A stretch of DNA of 64,000 bases from NCBI RefSeq assembly GCF_021190955.1, contig NZ_JAIOAO010000001.1, forward strand, positions 558,001-622,000. The letters are read 5' to 3'. This stretch comes from Parachryseolinea silvisoli (GTDB lineage: Bacteria; Bacteroidota; Bacteroidia; Cytophagales; Cyclobacteriaceae). The notes under the pieces are model-generated. The model did no database searches. It was not told the DNA's origin and was given only the letters and a program-made list of their open reading frames with translations. Shown in pieces: positions 8,586 to 16,559 of this stretch. Numbering within the stretch: position 1 is the stretch's first letter; each line of letters begins with the position of its first letter. The position numbers were made by a program, and so were the translations under genes.

Positions 8586-8613
8586 AAAGCCATCTGGTGT
8601 GCCGGGTGGCTTT
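8586..8613 (+). promoter_or_regulatory. Terminator-like hairpin in the hppA 5' leader
   Basis: AAAGCCATC (8586-8594) pairs with GGTGGCTTT (8605-8613), nine pairs with one G-U, around a 10-nt loop, and is followed by TTATG. It begins about 7 nt after the predicted start of transcription. It could be an attenuator, a stabilising 5' hairpin, or the terminator of the upstream gene read by chance inside the leader. Confidence 0.5.
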
Positions 8614-8642
8614 TATGTATCAATCAGATTTTTAACACCAAT

Positions 8643-10835
8643 ATGAACAGTATTTTACTTCTCATCCCGCTGCTGGGAATTGTCGGCCTGATCGTAATGG
8701 CCATTAAATCCGCCTGGGTAACCAAACAAGACGCCGGCGATGCAAAAATGCAGGAGCTTGCCGGATACATCGCACAAGGCGCCATGGCGTTCCTCCGCGC
8801 CGAGTGGAAGGTGTTGGCTTACTTCGCGGTAATCGCCGCCCTGCTGCTGGCCTGGTCCGGTACGCTGGTGCCCGACTCCAGCCCGCTCATTGCCGTCTCC
8901 TTTCTGATCGGTGCCTTCCTCTCAGCCTTCGCGGGCTACATCGGCATGAAGATCGCCACCAAAGCCAACGTACGCACGACACAAGCCGCGCGTACCAGCC
9001 TGGCCCAAGCCTTGAAGGTGTCGTTCACAGGCGGCTCTGTCATGGGTATTGGTGTGGCCGGTCTCGCCATTCTCGGCCTGGGAGGTCTGTTCATCGTATT
9101 GTATAACATGTACGTGCCCGAAGGCGCCGCCATCACAGGCCCCGGAATGAAGAAGGCTATCGAAGTGCTCGCGGGTTTCTCGCTGGGTGCCGAGTCGATC
9201 GCGCTCTTCGCCCGTGTGGGTGGTGGTATCTATACTAAGGCTGCCGACGTAGGCGCCGACCTCGTGGGTAAAGTAGAAGCCGGCATTCCCGAAGACGACG
9301 TGCGCAACCCTGCGACGATTGCCGACAACGTCGGTGATAACGTAGGCGACGTAGCGGGTATGGGCGCCGATCTTTTCGGTTCGTATGTTGCCACGATCCT
9401 CGCCACCATGGTGCTGGGTCAGGAGATCGATGCCTCGGCGGATAAGTTCGGCGGCCTCTCTCCCATCCTGCTGCCGATGCTGATCGCCGGTCTGGGCCTG
9501 ATCTTCTCAATCGTGGCCACCTGGTTCGTGCGCATCAAGAAAGAGACCGACAGCGTACAGAATGCGCTGAACATTGGCAACTGGTCATCCATCATCATGA
9601 CCGCCATTGCGTCGTTCTTTGCCGTGAAGCACCTGCTGCCGGCAACAATGGTTCACCGCGGTGTGACGTTCACCTCCACCGATGTGTTCATTGCTATTAT
9701 CATTGGTCTTGTCGTGGGCACGCTGATGAGCGTGATCACCGAGTATTATACCGCCATGGGCAAGCGCCCGGTATTATCGATCATCAAACAATCGGGTACT
9801 GGACACGCCACTAACATCATCGGTGGTTTGGCGGTTGGCATGGAATCCACCGTGCTGCCCATCTTTGTACTGGCCGGCGGTATCATGGGCTCATATGCTT
9901 TTGCCGGTCTCTACGGCGTGGCCATTGCCGCCGCGGGTATGATGGCCACTACCGCCATGCAGCTCGCGATCGATGCCTTTGGCCCGATTGCTGATAACGC
10001 GGGGGGTATCGCTGAAATGAGCCAGCTGCCCGAAGAAGTACGTCACCGTACGGACAACCTCGACGCGGTAGGAAACACGACCGCCGCCACGGGCAAAGGC
10101 TTTGCCATTGCTTCTGCTGCTCTTACCTCGCTGGCGCTCTTTGCTGCTTTCGTGGGAATCTCAGGCATTTCTTCCATCGACATCTACAAAGCGCCGGTGC
10201 TGGCGGGCCTGTTTGTGGGCGGTATGATTCCGTTCATCTTTTCGTCGCTGGCTATCGCGGCCGTGGGCCGTGCTGCTATGGACATGGTGAACGAGGTGCG
10301 CCGTCAGTTCCGCGAGATTCCGGGCATCATGGAATACAAAGCCAAGCCTGAATACGAAAAATGCGTGGCCATTTCGACGGCTGCGTCGATCCGCGAAATG
10401 ATCGCCCCCGGTGCCATCGCGCTGCTAGCCCCCGTGATCGTAGGTTTCACCTTTGGCCCGGAAGTGTTGGGCGGCCTGCTGGCCGGTGTGACCGTGTCCG
10501 GTGTACTGATGGGTATGTTCCAGTCTAACGCAGGCGGCGCGTGGGACAATGCCAAGAAGTCGTTCGAGAAAGGCGTGGAGATCAACGGCCAGATGTATTA
10601 CAAAAAATCGGAGCCGCATAAAGCGTCTGTAACAGGCGACACGGTGGGCGACCCCTTCAAAGACACGTCAGGTCCGTCGATGAACATTCTGATCAAGCTG
10701 ACGTCGATCGTGGCGCTGATCATCGCCCCGCACATTGCACACAAAGATCATTCGGCAGCGGCCCTGGCCACCCCGGCAAAGGCTAACACCGAAGTGGTTT
10801 CCGCCATCGTAGCGCCCGAAAAAAGCGCTCAGTAA
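8643..10835 (+). CDS. hppA: Membrane-bound ion-translocating pyrophosphatase
   Basis: Hydrolyses pyrophosphate to pump H+ or Na+ across the inner membrane. The 730-residue protein is almost wholly membrane-spanning (about 16 segments expected for the family). It carries the substrate-binding signature [20 protein letters not shown], the DNVGDNVGD acidic repeat and the late [11 protein letters not shown] motif. The GNTTAAT segment has Ala where potassium-independent pumps have Lys, so it should be the K+-dependent class; that class contains both H+ and Na+ pumps and the ion cannot be decided here. It has its own promoter, a leader hairpin and its own terminator, so it is a single-gene unit. 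Confidence 0.96.
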   Translation: MNSILLLIPLLGIVGLIVMAIKSAWVTKQDAGDAKMQELAGYIAQGAMAFLRAEWKVLAYFAVIAALLLAWSGTLVPDSSPLIAVSFLIGAFLSAFAGYIGMKIATKANVRTTQAARTSLAQALKVSFTGGSVMGIGVAGLAILGLGGLFIVLYNMYVPEGAAITGPGMKKAIEVLAGFSLGAESIALFARVGGGIYTKAADVGADLVGKVEAGIPEDDVRNPATIADNVGDNVGDVAGMGADLFGSYVATILATMVLGQEIDASADKFGGLSPILLPMLIAGLGLIFSIVATWFVRIKKETDSVQNALNIGNWSSIIMTAIASFFAVKHLLPATMVHRGVTFTSTDVFIAIIIGLVVGTLMSVITEYYTAMGKRPVLSIIKQSGTGHATNIIGGLAVGMESTVLPIFVLAGGIMGSYAFAGLYGVAIAAAGMMATTAMQLAIDAFGPIADNAGGIAEMSQLPEEVRHRTDNLDAVGNTTAATGKGFAIASAALTSLALFAAFVGISGISSIDIYKAPVLAGLFVGGMIPFIFSSLAIAAVGRAAMDMVNEVRRQFREIPGIMEYKAKPEYEKCVAISTAASIREMIAPGAIALLAPVIVGFTFGPEVLGGLLAGVTVSGVLMGMFQSNAGGAWDNAKKSFEKGVEINGQMYYKKSEPHKASVTGDTVGDPFKDTSGPSMNILIKLTSIVALIIAPHIAHKDHSAAALATPAKANTEVVSAIVAPEKSAQ

Positions 10836-10863
10836 CGGCAAAAAACGCCATCAAATTTAGGGG

Positions 10864-10889
10864 AAGCCTCGGGAATGCCGGGGCTTTTT
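10864..10889 (+). terminator. Intrinsic terminator of hppA
   Basis: AAGCCtCGG pairs with CCGgGGCTT around GAATG (10873-10877) and is followed by TTTTT. It is 29 bp after the hppA stop. Confidence 0.8.
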
Positions 10890-10918
10890 CTATTTTTGAC
10901 GGGTAAAACTATCCGCTT

Positions 10919-11353
10919 ATGCCTCTCCGGATTTTGACATGGACGTTGCTCTTGTGGGCGCACGCCAGCCTGGCCCAGCAAGAGCCTGTGCTGGGAAAAT
11001 GGAAGACGGTCGATGACAACACCGGCAAAGAGCGGTCGGTTGTAGAGCTATATGAGCGTGACGGCAAAGTTTACGGCAGGATTATTAAGCTTGTCCGCGC
11101 TCCCGAAGACGACCCGGACCCGGTCTGTGACGAGTGCCCGGAGGACGACCCCCGCTATAAGAAGAAGATCGTTGGCATGGAAATTATGCAGGACATGGTC
11201 AAATCGGATAGCGAATATACCGACGGCAAGATTCTCGACCCTGAAAGCGGCAAGGTATATGGCTGTAAGATCTGGCTGGATGGAGATGACTTAAAAGTCC
11301 GCGGATACTGGGGGCCATTTTATCGAACCCAAACCTGGAACAGGGTGCATTAA
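10919..11353 (+). CDS. Secreted DUF2147 domain protein
   Basis: A 144-residue protein with a signal peptide (PLRILTWTLLLWAHASLAQ, cleavage near residue 20) and a DUF2147 domain. The domain is recognised from GKWKTVDDNTGKERSVVELY near the start, YGRIIKL in the middle and LKVRGYWGPFYRTQTW at the end. The family folds as a small beta-barrel and its role is unknown; it is common in Bacteroidota and Proteobacteria. A CDEC pair after the DDPDP segment could form a disulfide after export. It stands alone after the hppA terminator. Confidence 0.85.
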   Translation: MPLRILTWTLLLWAHASLAQQEPVLGKWKTVDDNTGKERSVVELYERDGKVYGRIIKLVRAPEDDPDPVCDECPEDDPRYKKKIVGMEIMQDMVKSDSEYTDGKILDPESGKVYGCKIWLDGDDLKVRGYWGPFYRTQTWNRVH

Positions 11354-11448
11354 CCTCTTTAAAGAGCCCATTCGCCGGAAAATTCACAAAAAGACAACCT
11401 CAGAGGTTACAACCCCGCTAAACGATGGTATACAGGTCGAGCTCAAAC

Positions 11449-11988
11449 ATGGACGAAAAAGAGATTTTCGAGCGCATTTGCAAAGGCGACGAGAAAGCTC
11501 TCGAGTTCCTGTACAAGAAGTACTACCGGATGATGACCAAGCTCGTCATCACCAACAGTGGAACAGAAGAAGAGGCCCGCGATGTTTACCAGGACGCCCT
11601 GATCGTCTTCTGGCAAAAAGCCACCTCAGGTAACCTGGTCATGACCTCCAAGATCAGTACCTATATCTACAGCATTTGTCAGAATCTGTGGAGAAAAGAG
11701 CTGGATAGAAAAAAACGCCTCTCGAATGAAGAAAAAGACACGGCTGTGTCGTTAGATACAGAGACGGCCGAACGTGATAGAATAATTTTACGCTGCATCG
11801 AGCAATTAGGGGAAACCTGTAAGAAAGTGCTGATGTATTATTACTTCGACGAGATGTCGATGCAAGAGATTGCCGACAAGCTGGGATTCGCCAACACCGA
11901 TACCGCGAAAACGAAGAAGTACAAGTGTAAGATGAAATTGGATGAATTAGTGAAATCTCAGTACTCTGAGCAGGACTTTTTGGATTAG
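11449..11988 (+). CDS. ECF-type RNA polymerase sigma factor
   Basis: Sigma-70 family factor of about 179 residues. Region 2 covers FERICKGDEKALEFLYKKYY through EEARDVYQDALIVFWQKA, and region 4 covers CKKVLMYYYFDEMSMQEIADKLGF with a helix-turn-helix at the -35 reader. The length and the lack of regions 1 and 3 make it an ECF factor. ATG 11449 (MDEKEIF) fits the family start; an in-frame ATG at 11425 would add eight residues. The next gene starts 4 bp after the stop and encodes a one-pass membrane protein, as often found for ECF sigma/anti-sigma pairs. Confidence 0.9.
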   Translation: MDEKEIFERICKGDEKALEFLYKKYYRMMTKLVITNSGTEEEARDVYQDALIVFWQKATSGNLVMTSKISTYIYSICQNLWRKELDRKKRLSNEEKDTAVSLDTETAERDRIILRCIEQLGETCKKVLMYYYFDEMSMQEIADKLGFANTDTAKTKKYKCKMKLDELVKSQYSEQDFLD

Positions 11989-11992
11989 AATT

Positions 11993-12895
11993 ATGGCACT
12001 GGAAAGAGATTTGGAATTATTAGACCGCTACATTGCGAACGGACTGAAGGGTGAGGAGAAGGCGGCTTTCGAACAACAGTTGAGCGCCGATCCTGAATTG
12101 AGCCGCGAGTACACGTTGCAACAAAGCATTGCCGAAGGTATCCGCCAGACCCGCCGGGTCCAGTTGAAGGCCATGTTGAACGCGATACCGGTTCCTGCTG
12201 CTACTGGCGGCGAAGCTGTATTGGCGAAGACGCTGGCAGGCCTGCTGGTGGCCGGTGCGATTGGCGCAGGTGTATACCTGTACCTGAAGCCGAGCAACGA
12301 CAGCGCTGCGACTGCCCAACAGGAATCACCCGCAACGGAAACACAACCCGAGTCGGTTGTAACGCCTGATACTGCACCGGCTACGGAAACACCCGCTACC
12401 CCGCCGGCAGAGCAACACGAGACAGTGACTGTCCCCGCCCCTACCGAGCAGGCCCCGGCTACCAACAAAACGGCTCGTCCCAAAGACACCGCCGCGGCTG
12501 TGCCGCAAGAGCCGGCCATGGCCAAGCCAAATGTTACCGTGTTTGACCCGAGCGAAGAAGCCGGCAACACTGCACCGCACGAAGATGGTTCACTGCGTGA
12601 ATCTTCGAACGAGCCGAAGAATGGCAAGGCGAAGATCGAGGTGCGCACTGATAACAATAACAAGAAATATACTTTCCACTACCAGTTTAAGGAAGGTAAG
12701 CTCTACCTCTACGGCTCATTCGAAAAGAACCTGTACGAGATCATGGAGTTCTTTAGCGACAACAAACGCACGGTATTCCTCTTCTACAAAGAGAGCTACT
12801 ACCTGCTGAACGAAGAATCTGAGAAGATCCGGCCGCTGACGCCCATTAGCGACCCCGTATTGCTCAAGAAACTGACCGACTACCGCGGCAAGTAA
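11993..12895 (+). CDS. One-pass membrane protein, probable partner of the ECF sigma factor
   Basis: A 300-residue protein with three parts: a charged cytoplasmic N-terminus (residues 1-70, including ANGLKGEEKAAFEQQL, typical of Bacteroidota anti-sigma N-termini), a single membrane span (about 77-98, rich in Leu/Ala/Gly), a Pro/Thr/Glu-rich linker to about residue 200, and a C-terminal basic/aromatic domain of about 75 residues (YTFHYQFKEGKLYLYGSF…). No zinc-finger (HxxxCxxC) is present, so if it is an anti-sigma factor it is of a non-ZAS type. The 4-bp gap and shared terminator support a functional link with the sigma gene; the anti-sigma role is inferred. Confidence 0.75.
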   Translation: MALERDLELLDRYIANGLKGEEKAAFEQQLSADPELSREYTLQQSIAEGIRQTRRVQLKAMLNAIPVPAATGGEAVLAKTLAGLLVAGAIGAGVYLYLKPSNDSAATAQQESPATETQPESVVTPDTAPATETPATPPAEQHETVTVPAPTEQAPATNKTARPKDTAAAVPQEPAMAKPNVTVFDPSEEAGNTAPHEDGSLRESSNEPKNGKAKIEVRTDNNNKKYTFHYQFKEGKLYLYGSFEKNLYEIMEFFSDNKRTVFLFYKESYYLLNEESEKIRPLTPISDPVLLKKLTDYRGK

Positions 12896-12927
12896 CCGCA
12901 GCCGGTACCGCCGAACGCTTTACGACC

Positions 12928-12957
12928 AAGGCCCGCTTCCCGCGGGCCTTGTTTTTT
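12928..12957 (+). terminator. Intrinsic terminator of the sigma/membrane-protein pair
   Basis: A perfect 9-bp stem, AAGGCCCGC and GCGGGCCTT, with loop TTCCC and a following GTTTTTT tract. Confidence 0.88.
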
Positions 12958-13005
12958 ACAGGCCCTGGAGGCCCCACAGAAACTACGGTATTTCGTATTT
13001 TCTCA

Positions 13006-13013
13006 TAACTTTG
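13006..13013 (+). promoter_or_regulatory. -7 box upstream of ftsX
   Basis: TAACTTTG matches TAnnTTTG exactly and ends 11 bp before the ftsX ATG; no convincing TTTG lies 19 bp upstream. If used, the 5' leader would be only about 5 nt. Confidence 0.45.
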
Positions 13014-13024
13014 GGGCTTACAGC

Positions 13025-13903
13025 ATGGAGAAAGCAACAAGAAAGAAGAAATTGGGCGGCTATCCAGCCGTCGGTGTGGTGTTCAGCATCACGCTGGCCC
13101 TCTTTGCCCTGGGCCTGTTTGGCACCCTCATGATCTACTCCCAGGAATTCGGGAAGATGGTGCGCGAAAACCTCAATGTAAAAGTATACCTCAAAAGCAC
13201 GCTGACCGAAAACCAGCGTAGCCAGCTGGAGAAGACCCTGCTGGGAAAAGAATATGTTGCTTCGGGTGAAACCGCACTGAAATACATCTCCAAGGAAGAA
13301 GCCGAAAAAGACCTCGTTGCGCAAATCGGCGACTACAAAGAGATCCTTGGGGAGAACCCCTTAAAAGATGCCTTCATCGTTGGTATCAAGCCCGGGTTTC
13401 AGGATACTACCAACCTGAAAAAAATCAAGGCAGACCTGGAAACCGTCAACGGTATCCTGGAGGCAACCTACGAAAAGCATCTGTTTGACGCGGTCAATAC
13501 GAACTTCTTTAACATCTCGATCGTCCTGATTGTGATTGCCGTCATCATGCTGGTGATAACCTTCCTGCTCGTCAGCAATACCTTGCGCATTGCTTTGTTC
13601 TCGCAGCGTTTCCTGATTCGCAGCATGCAGCTCGTGGGCGCCAAGCGCTGGTTTATTCAGCGCCCTTTTCTGTTCCGCGCAGCGGGCTATGGCCTTCTGG
13701 CCGGTGCGTTGACGAGCGCGTTGCTGTGGGCGCTGTCGGACTACTCGCAGAAAAAACTTCCCGATATTATGCTGGTGCATAACCAGCGGCACTTCCTGTT
13801 CTTACTGGCATTGCTGCTCGGCATCGGCATGGTCGTCGCTGTTGTCAGCACGTTCTTTTCGATCCACCGGTACCTGAAAATGTCTTTAGACGAACTATAC
13901 TGA
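13025..13903 (+). CDS. ftsX: Cell division protein FtsX (ABC permease-like)
   Basis: Membrane half of the FtsEX complex, which links the divisome to peptidoglycan hydrolases. The 292-residue protein has the FtsX plan: a cytoplasmic basic N-terminus, first membrane span at about 17-39, a periplasmic domain of about 115 residues containing NVKVYLKSTLT and YISKEEAEKDL, then three spans (about 160-182, 205-230, 252-275) and the conserved RSMQLVGAKRWFIQRPF loop. FtsE is not encoded nearby. It opens a tight run ftsX-DUF3098-uppP-truB-ribF that I recognise as a typical Bacteroidota gene order. Confidence 0.92.
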   Translation: MEKATRKKKLGGYPAVGVVFSITLALFALGLFGTLMIYSQEFGKMVRENLNVKVYLKSTLTENQRSQLEKTLLGKEYVASGETALKYISKEEAEKDLVAQIGDYKEILGENPLKDAFIVGIKPGFQDTTNLKKIKADLETVNGILEATYEKHLFDAVNTNFFNISIVLIVIAVIMLVITFLLVSNTLRIALFSQRFLIRSMQLVGAKRWFIQRPFLFRAAGYGLLAGALTSALLWALSDYSQKKLPDIMLVHNQRHFLFLLALLLGIGMVVAVVSTFFSIHRYLKMSLDELY

Positions 13904-13916
13904 TAAACCAACCGTC

Positions 13917-14120
13917 ATGCAAAGCAAACTTCCTTTTGGAAAAAAGAACTATCAATGGATGATCATCGGCGTCGTAACGCTTTTATTGGGCTTCATTATT
14001 ATGGCCCTCGATAAGAGCCAGCACGGGTTCGGCTTCCTGGGACTGACGCTGGGCCCGATCGTCGTGATGGCCGGATTCATCATGGAGATCTACGCCATCC
14101 TTCACAAACCTACCGAATAG
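13917..14120 (+). CDS. DUF3098 small membrane protein
   Basis: A 67-residue protein with two membrane helices (about residues 14-31 and 41-60) joined by a short DKSQHGFGF loop; this matches the DUF3098 family found next to ftsX in Bacteroidota. Function unknown. It lies 13 bp after ftsX and 18 bp before uppP, suggesting a role in division or envelope synthesis. Confidence 0.85.
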   Translation: MQSKLPFGKKNYQWMIIGVVTLLLGFIIMALDKSQHGFGFLGLTLGPIVVMAGFIMEIYAILHKPTE

Positions 14121-14138
14121 TCTCAGCACATTTCGTCC

Positions 14139-14930
14139 ATGTCTATCCTACAAGCCATCATTCTCGCCATCATCGAGGGCGTTACGGAATTTCTGCCGAT
14201 CTCGTCTACCGGTCACATGATCATCGGCTCATCGCTGATGGGCATTGGATCTGATCCTTTTGTTAAAATGTTTACGGTGGCCATCCAGTTGGGCGCGATC
14301 CTGTCGGTCATCGTACTGTATTGGAAACGGTTCTTTCAGTCCCTTGATTTTTACTATAAGCTGGTGGTTGCGTTCCTACCCGTGGCCGTCGTCGGGTTGT
14401 TGGTCGAAGACTATATCGACGCCCTGCTGGAGCGTGTGGACGTGGTGGGCTATACGTTGCTGATCGGTGGTATCTTCTTTTTGTTTGTCGACAAGCTTTT
14501 TAAGAATAACGAAAACAGCACGAAAGAGATCGATTACCCCACGGCCTTTAAGGTCGGCGCATTTCAGATCTTTGGACTCATCCCGGGCGTATCGCGCTCG
14601 GCAGCGACTATTATCGGCGGCATGGCCCAGAAGCTGAACAAAAAGACTGCGGCGGAGTTTTCCTTCTTCCTGGCCGTACCGACCATGGCGGGCGCAACCG
14701 GGCTCAAAATGCTGAAATACTTCCTGGAGGGCAACACCTTTGGCGCGCACGAAATTACCTTACTGGCCGTTGGTAACGTCGTGGCCTTTATCGTGGCCAT
14801 CGTCGCCATCAAATCCTTCATCAGTTTCCTGACGCGCTACGGCTTTAAGCTCTTCGGGTATTACCGCATCGTGCTGGGCATCCTCATCCTGGTGCTGTAT
14901 TACCTCAACGTAGGCCTTACCATTATCTAA
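14139..14930 (+). CDS. uppP: Undecaprenyl-diphosphatase
   Basis: Removes a phosphate from undecaprenyl pyrophosphate to recycle the lipid carrier for peptidoglycan and other surface polymers. The 263-residue inner-membrane protein has both BacA/UppP signatures: [15 protein letters not shown] (residues 13-27, catalytic Glu region) and [10 protein letters not shown] (149-158, phosphate-binding Ser/Arg). Length and several membrane helices are standard. Its TAA is directly followed by the truB ATG, so the two are translationally close. High levels give bacitracin resistance in other bacteria. Confidence 0.95.
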   Translation: MSILQAIILAIIEGVTEFLPISSTGHMIIGSSLMGIGSDPFVKMFTVAIQLGAILSVIVLYWKRFFQSLDFYYKLVVAFLPVAVVGLLVEDYIDALLERVDVVGYTLLIGGIFFLFVDKLFKNNENSTKEIDYPTAFKVGAFQIFGLIPGVSRSAATIIGGMAQKLNKKTAAEFSFFLAVPTMAGATGLKMLKYFLEGNTFGAHEITLLAVGNVVAFIVAIVAIKSFISFLTRYGFKLFGYYRIVLGILILVLYYLNVGLTII

Positions 14931-15587
14931 ATGGAAAACGCTCCCGACAGCGAGGGCCGCGTACTACTCGTCAACAAGCCCCTGGAGTGGACTTCGTTTG
15001 ATGTGGTCAACAAGCTGCGCTACAAGCTCAAGATGAAAAAGATCGGCCATGCCGGCACGCTCGACCCCCTGGCTACCGGCCTGCTCATCATCTGCACCGG
15101 CAAAATGACCAAGAAGATCGAAGAATTCATGGGCCAGGAGAAAGAATATACCGGCCGTTTTATCATTGGTCAGACCACGCCTTCATACGACCTCGAAACC
15201 GAGGTGAGTGAAGCCCAGGATATATCCCACATCACGCCTGATATGATTCGCGCGGCAGCGGCCAAACAAGAAGGCCGCATACAACAACTGCCGCCCGCAC
15301 ATTCCGCCATTCGCATTGGCGGCAAGCGCGCCTACGAATTTGCCCGCCAGGGGAAAGATGTCGTGCTGACACCGCGCGAGGTGGAGATCAGTACGTTTGA
15401 GATCACGGCGATAAACCTGCCCGAAGTATCGTTCCGCATTGTCTGCTCGAAGGGCACCTACATTCGCAGCATCGCGCGCGACCTGGGCGAAACCCTCGGC
15501 GTCGGTGCCTACATGGCCGAGCTTTGCCGCACCCGCATTGGGAAATATACGCTCGAAAACGCCCTGTATATTGACGAAATACAGTAG
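14931..15587 (+). CDS. truB: tRNA pseudouridine(55) synthase
   Basis: Makes pseudouridine 55 in the T-loop of tRNAs. The 218-residue protein has the catalytic motif GHAGTLDPLATGLL with Asp45, the KEYTGRF strand and the later YIRSIARDLGE motif. It lacks a C-terminal PUA domain, so it is of the short type. The ATG abuts the uppP stop (TAAATG), and ribF starts 21 bp downstream. Confidence 0.95.
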   Translation: MENAPDSEGRVLLVNKPLEWTSFDVVNKLRYKLKMKKIGHAGTLDPLATGLLIICTGKMTKKIEEFMGQEKEYTGRFIIGQTTPSYDLETEVSEAQDISHITPDMIRAAAAKQEGRIQQLPPAHSAIRIGGKRAYEFARQGKDVVLTPREVEISTFEITAINLPEVSFRIVCSKGTYIRSIARDLGETLGVGAYMAELCRTRIGKYTLENALYIDEIQ

Positions 15588-15608
15588 GTTTGCCTACCAT
15601 TCAGGAGC

Positions 15609-16541
15609 ATGAAGATCTATCATGGAATCGACGATTTTACCCGCCTGGACTATGCCGTTGTCACCAGCGGCACCTTTGACGGCGTACACGTCGGGCACCA
15701 GAAAATACTAAACCGCCTGCGCGAGGTGGCCCTGAAACATGGTGGCGAGACCGTGGTGATCACCTTCTGGCCGCACCCGCGACTGGTGCTGCACCCCGAA
15801 GATCGCTCCCTCAAGCTGCTGAACACCTTTGAAGAAAAGGCGGAGCTGCTGAAACAACAGGGCATCCAGCACCTGGTGCGCATTCCGTTTACCAAGGAAT
15901 TCTCGCAGCTTACCTCCGAAGAGTTTATTCAGAAGATCCTGGTGCAAACCATCGGCACGAAAAAGCTGGTAATCGGCTATGACCATCGCTTTGGCCACAA
16001 CCGCGAAGGTAGCTTTGAGCAATTGAAGCTCAACGCGCCGCGCTACGGGTTTGACGTGGAAGAAATTCCGCGCCAGGACGTCGACCATGTCGCGGTGAGC
16101 TCTTCCAAGATCAGAAAGGCGTTGGAAGAAGGCGATCTGGAAACTGCCTCGCACCTGCTGGGGCAGCCGTATAGCCTTACCGGTCGTGTTGTCGTTGGCG
16201 ACCGCATCGGGCGGCAGCTGGGCTACCCCACCGCCAACATCGACATCGACACGCATTATAAATTGATTCCTGCCGACGGCATCTATGCTGTTACCGTACT
16301 GCATGGCCGTGCCTTGTATAAAGGCATGTTGTACATCGGCAACCGACCGACGGTAAACGGCACGAAGCGCGCCATCGAAGTAAACCTCTTCGATTTTAGT
16401 GGCGACCTGTACGGCGAAAGCCTGACGCTGCGCTTCCATACGTTTATACGCGGCGACGAGAAATTCCCGGACCTTGACACGTTGAAACAGCAGCTGGCCC
16501 AGGACAAGATCGATGCCCTGCGCTTGCTGCCAGAACAGTAA
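15609..16541 (+). CDS. ribF: Bifunctional riboflavin kinase / FAD synthetase
   Basis: Converts riboflavin to FMN and then FAD. The N-terminal nucleotidyl-transferase half has SGTFDGVHVGHQKIL (residues about 20-34) and the late VSSSKIR motif. The C-terminal flavokinase half has GRVVVGDRIGRQLGYPTANI (about 193-212) and NRPTVNG. At 310 residues it is the usual length. It follows truB, an order common in many bacteria; ribBA of the same pathway lies about 36 kb away in this window. Confidence 0.96.
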   Translation: MKIYHGIDDFTRLDYAVVTSGTFDGVHVGHQKILNRLREVALKHGGETVVITFWPHPRLVLHPEDRSLKLLNTFEEKAELLKQQGIQHLVRIPFTKEFSQLTSEEFIQKILVQTIGTKKLVIGYDHRFGHNREGSFEQLKLNAPRYGFDVEEIPRQDVDHVAVSSSKIRKALEEGDLETASHLLGQPYSLTGRVVVGDRIGRQLGYPTANIDIDTHYKLIPADGIYAVTVLHGRALYKGMLYIGNRPTVNGTKRAIEVNLFDFSGDLYGESLTLRFHTFIRGDEKFPDLDTLKQQLAQDKIDALRLLPEQ

Positions 16542-16559
16542 CGCATACCCCCACCCTCT

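Noticed and set aside
8586-8613. tRNA or small stable RNA at the hppA leader
   Set aside because: A strong promoter followed by a hairpin looked like a small RNA gene, but there is no cloverleaf or CCA-type end; treated as leader hairpin.
11993-12895. FecR-type anti-sigma factor
   Set aside because: No FecR domain or TonB receptor next to it; only the general plan fits an anti-sigma factor.
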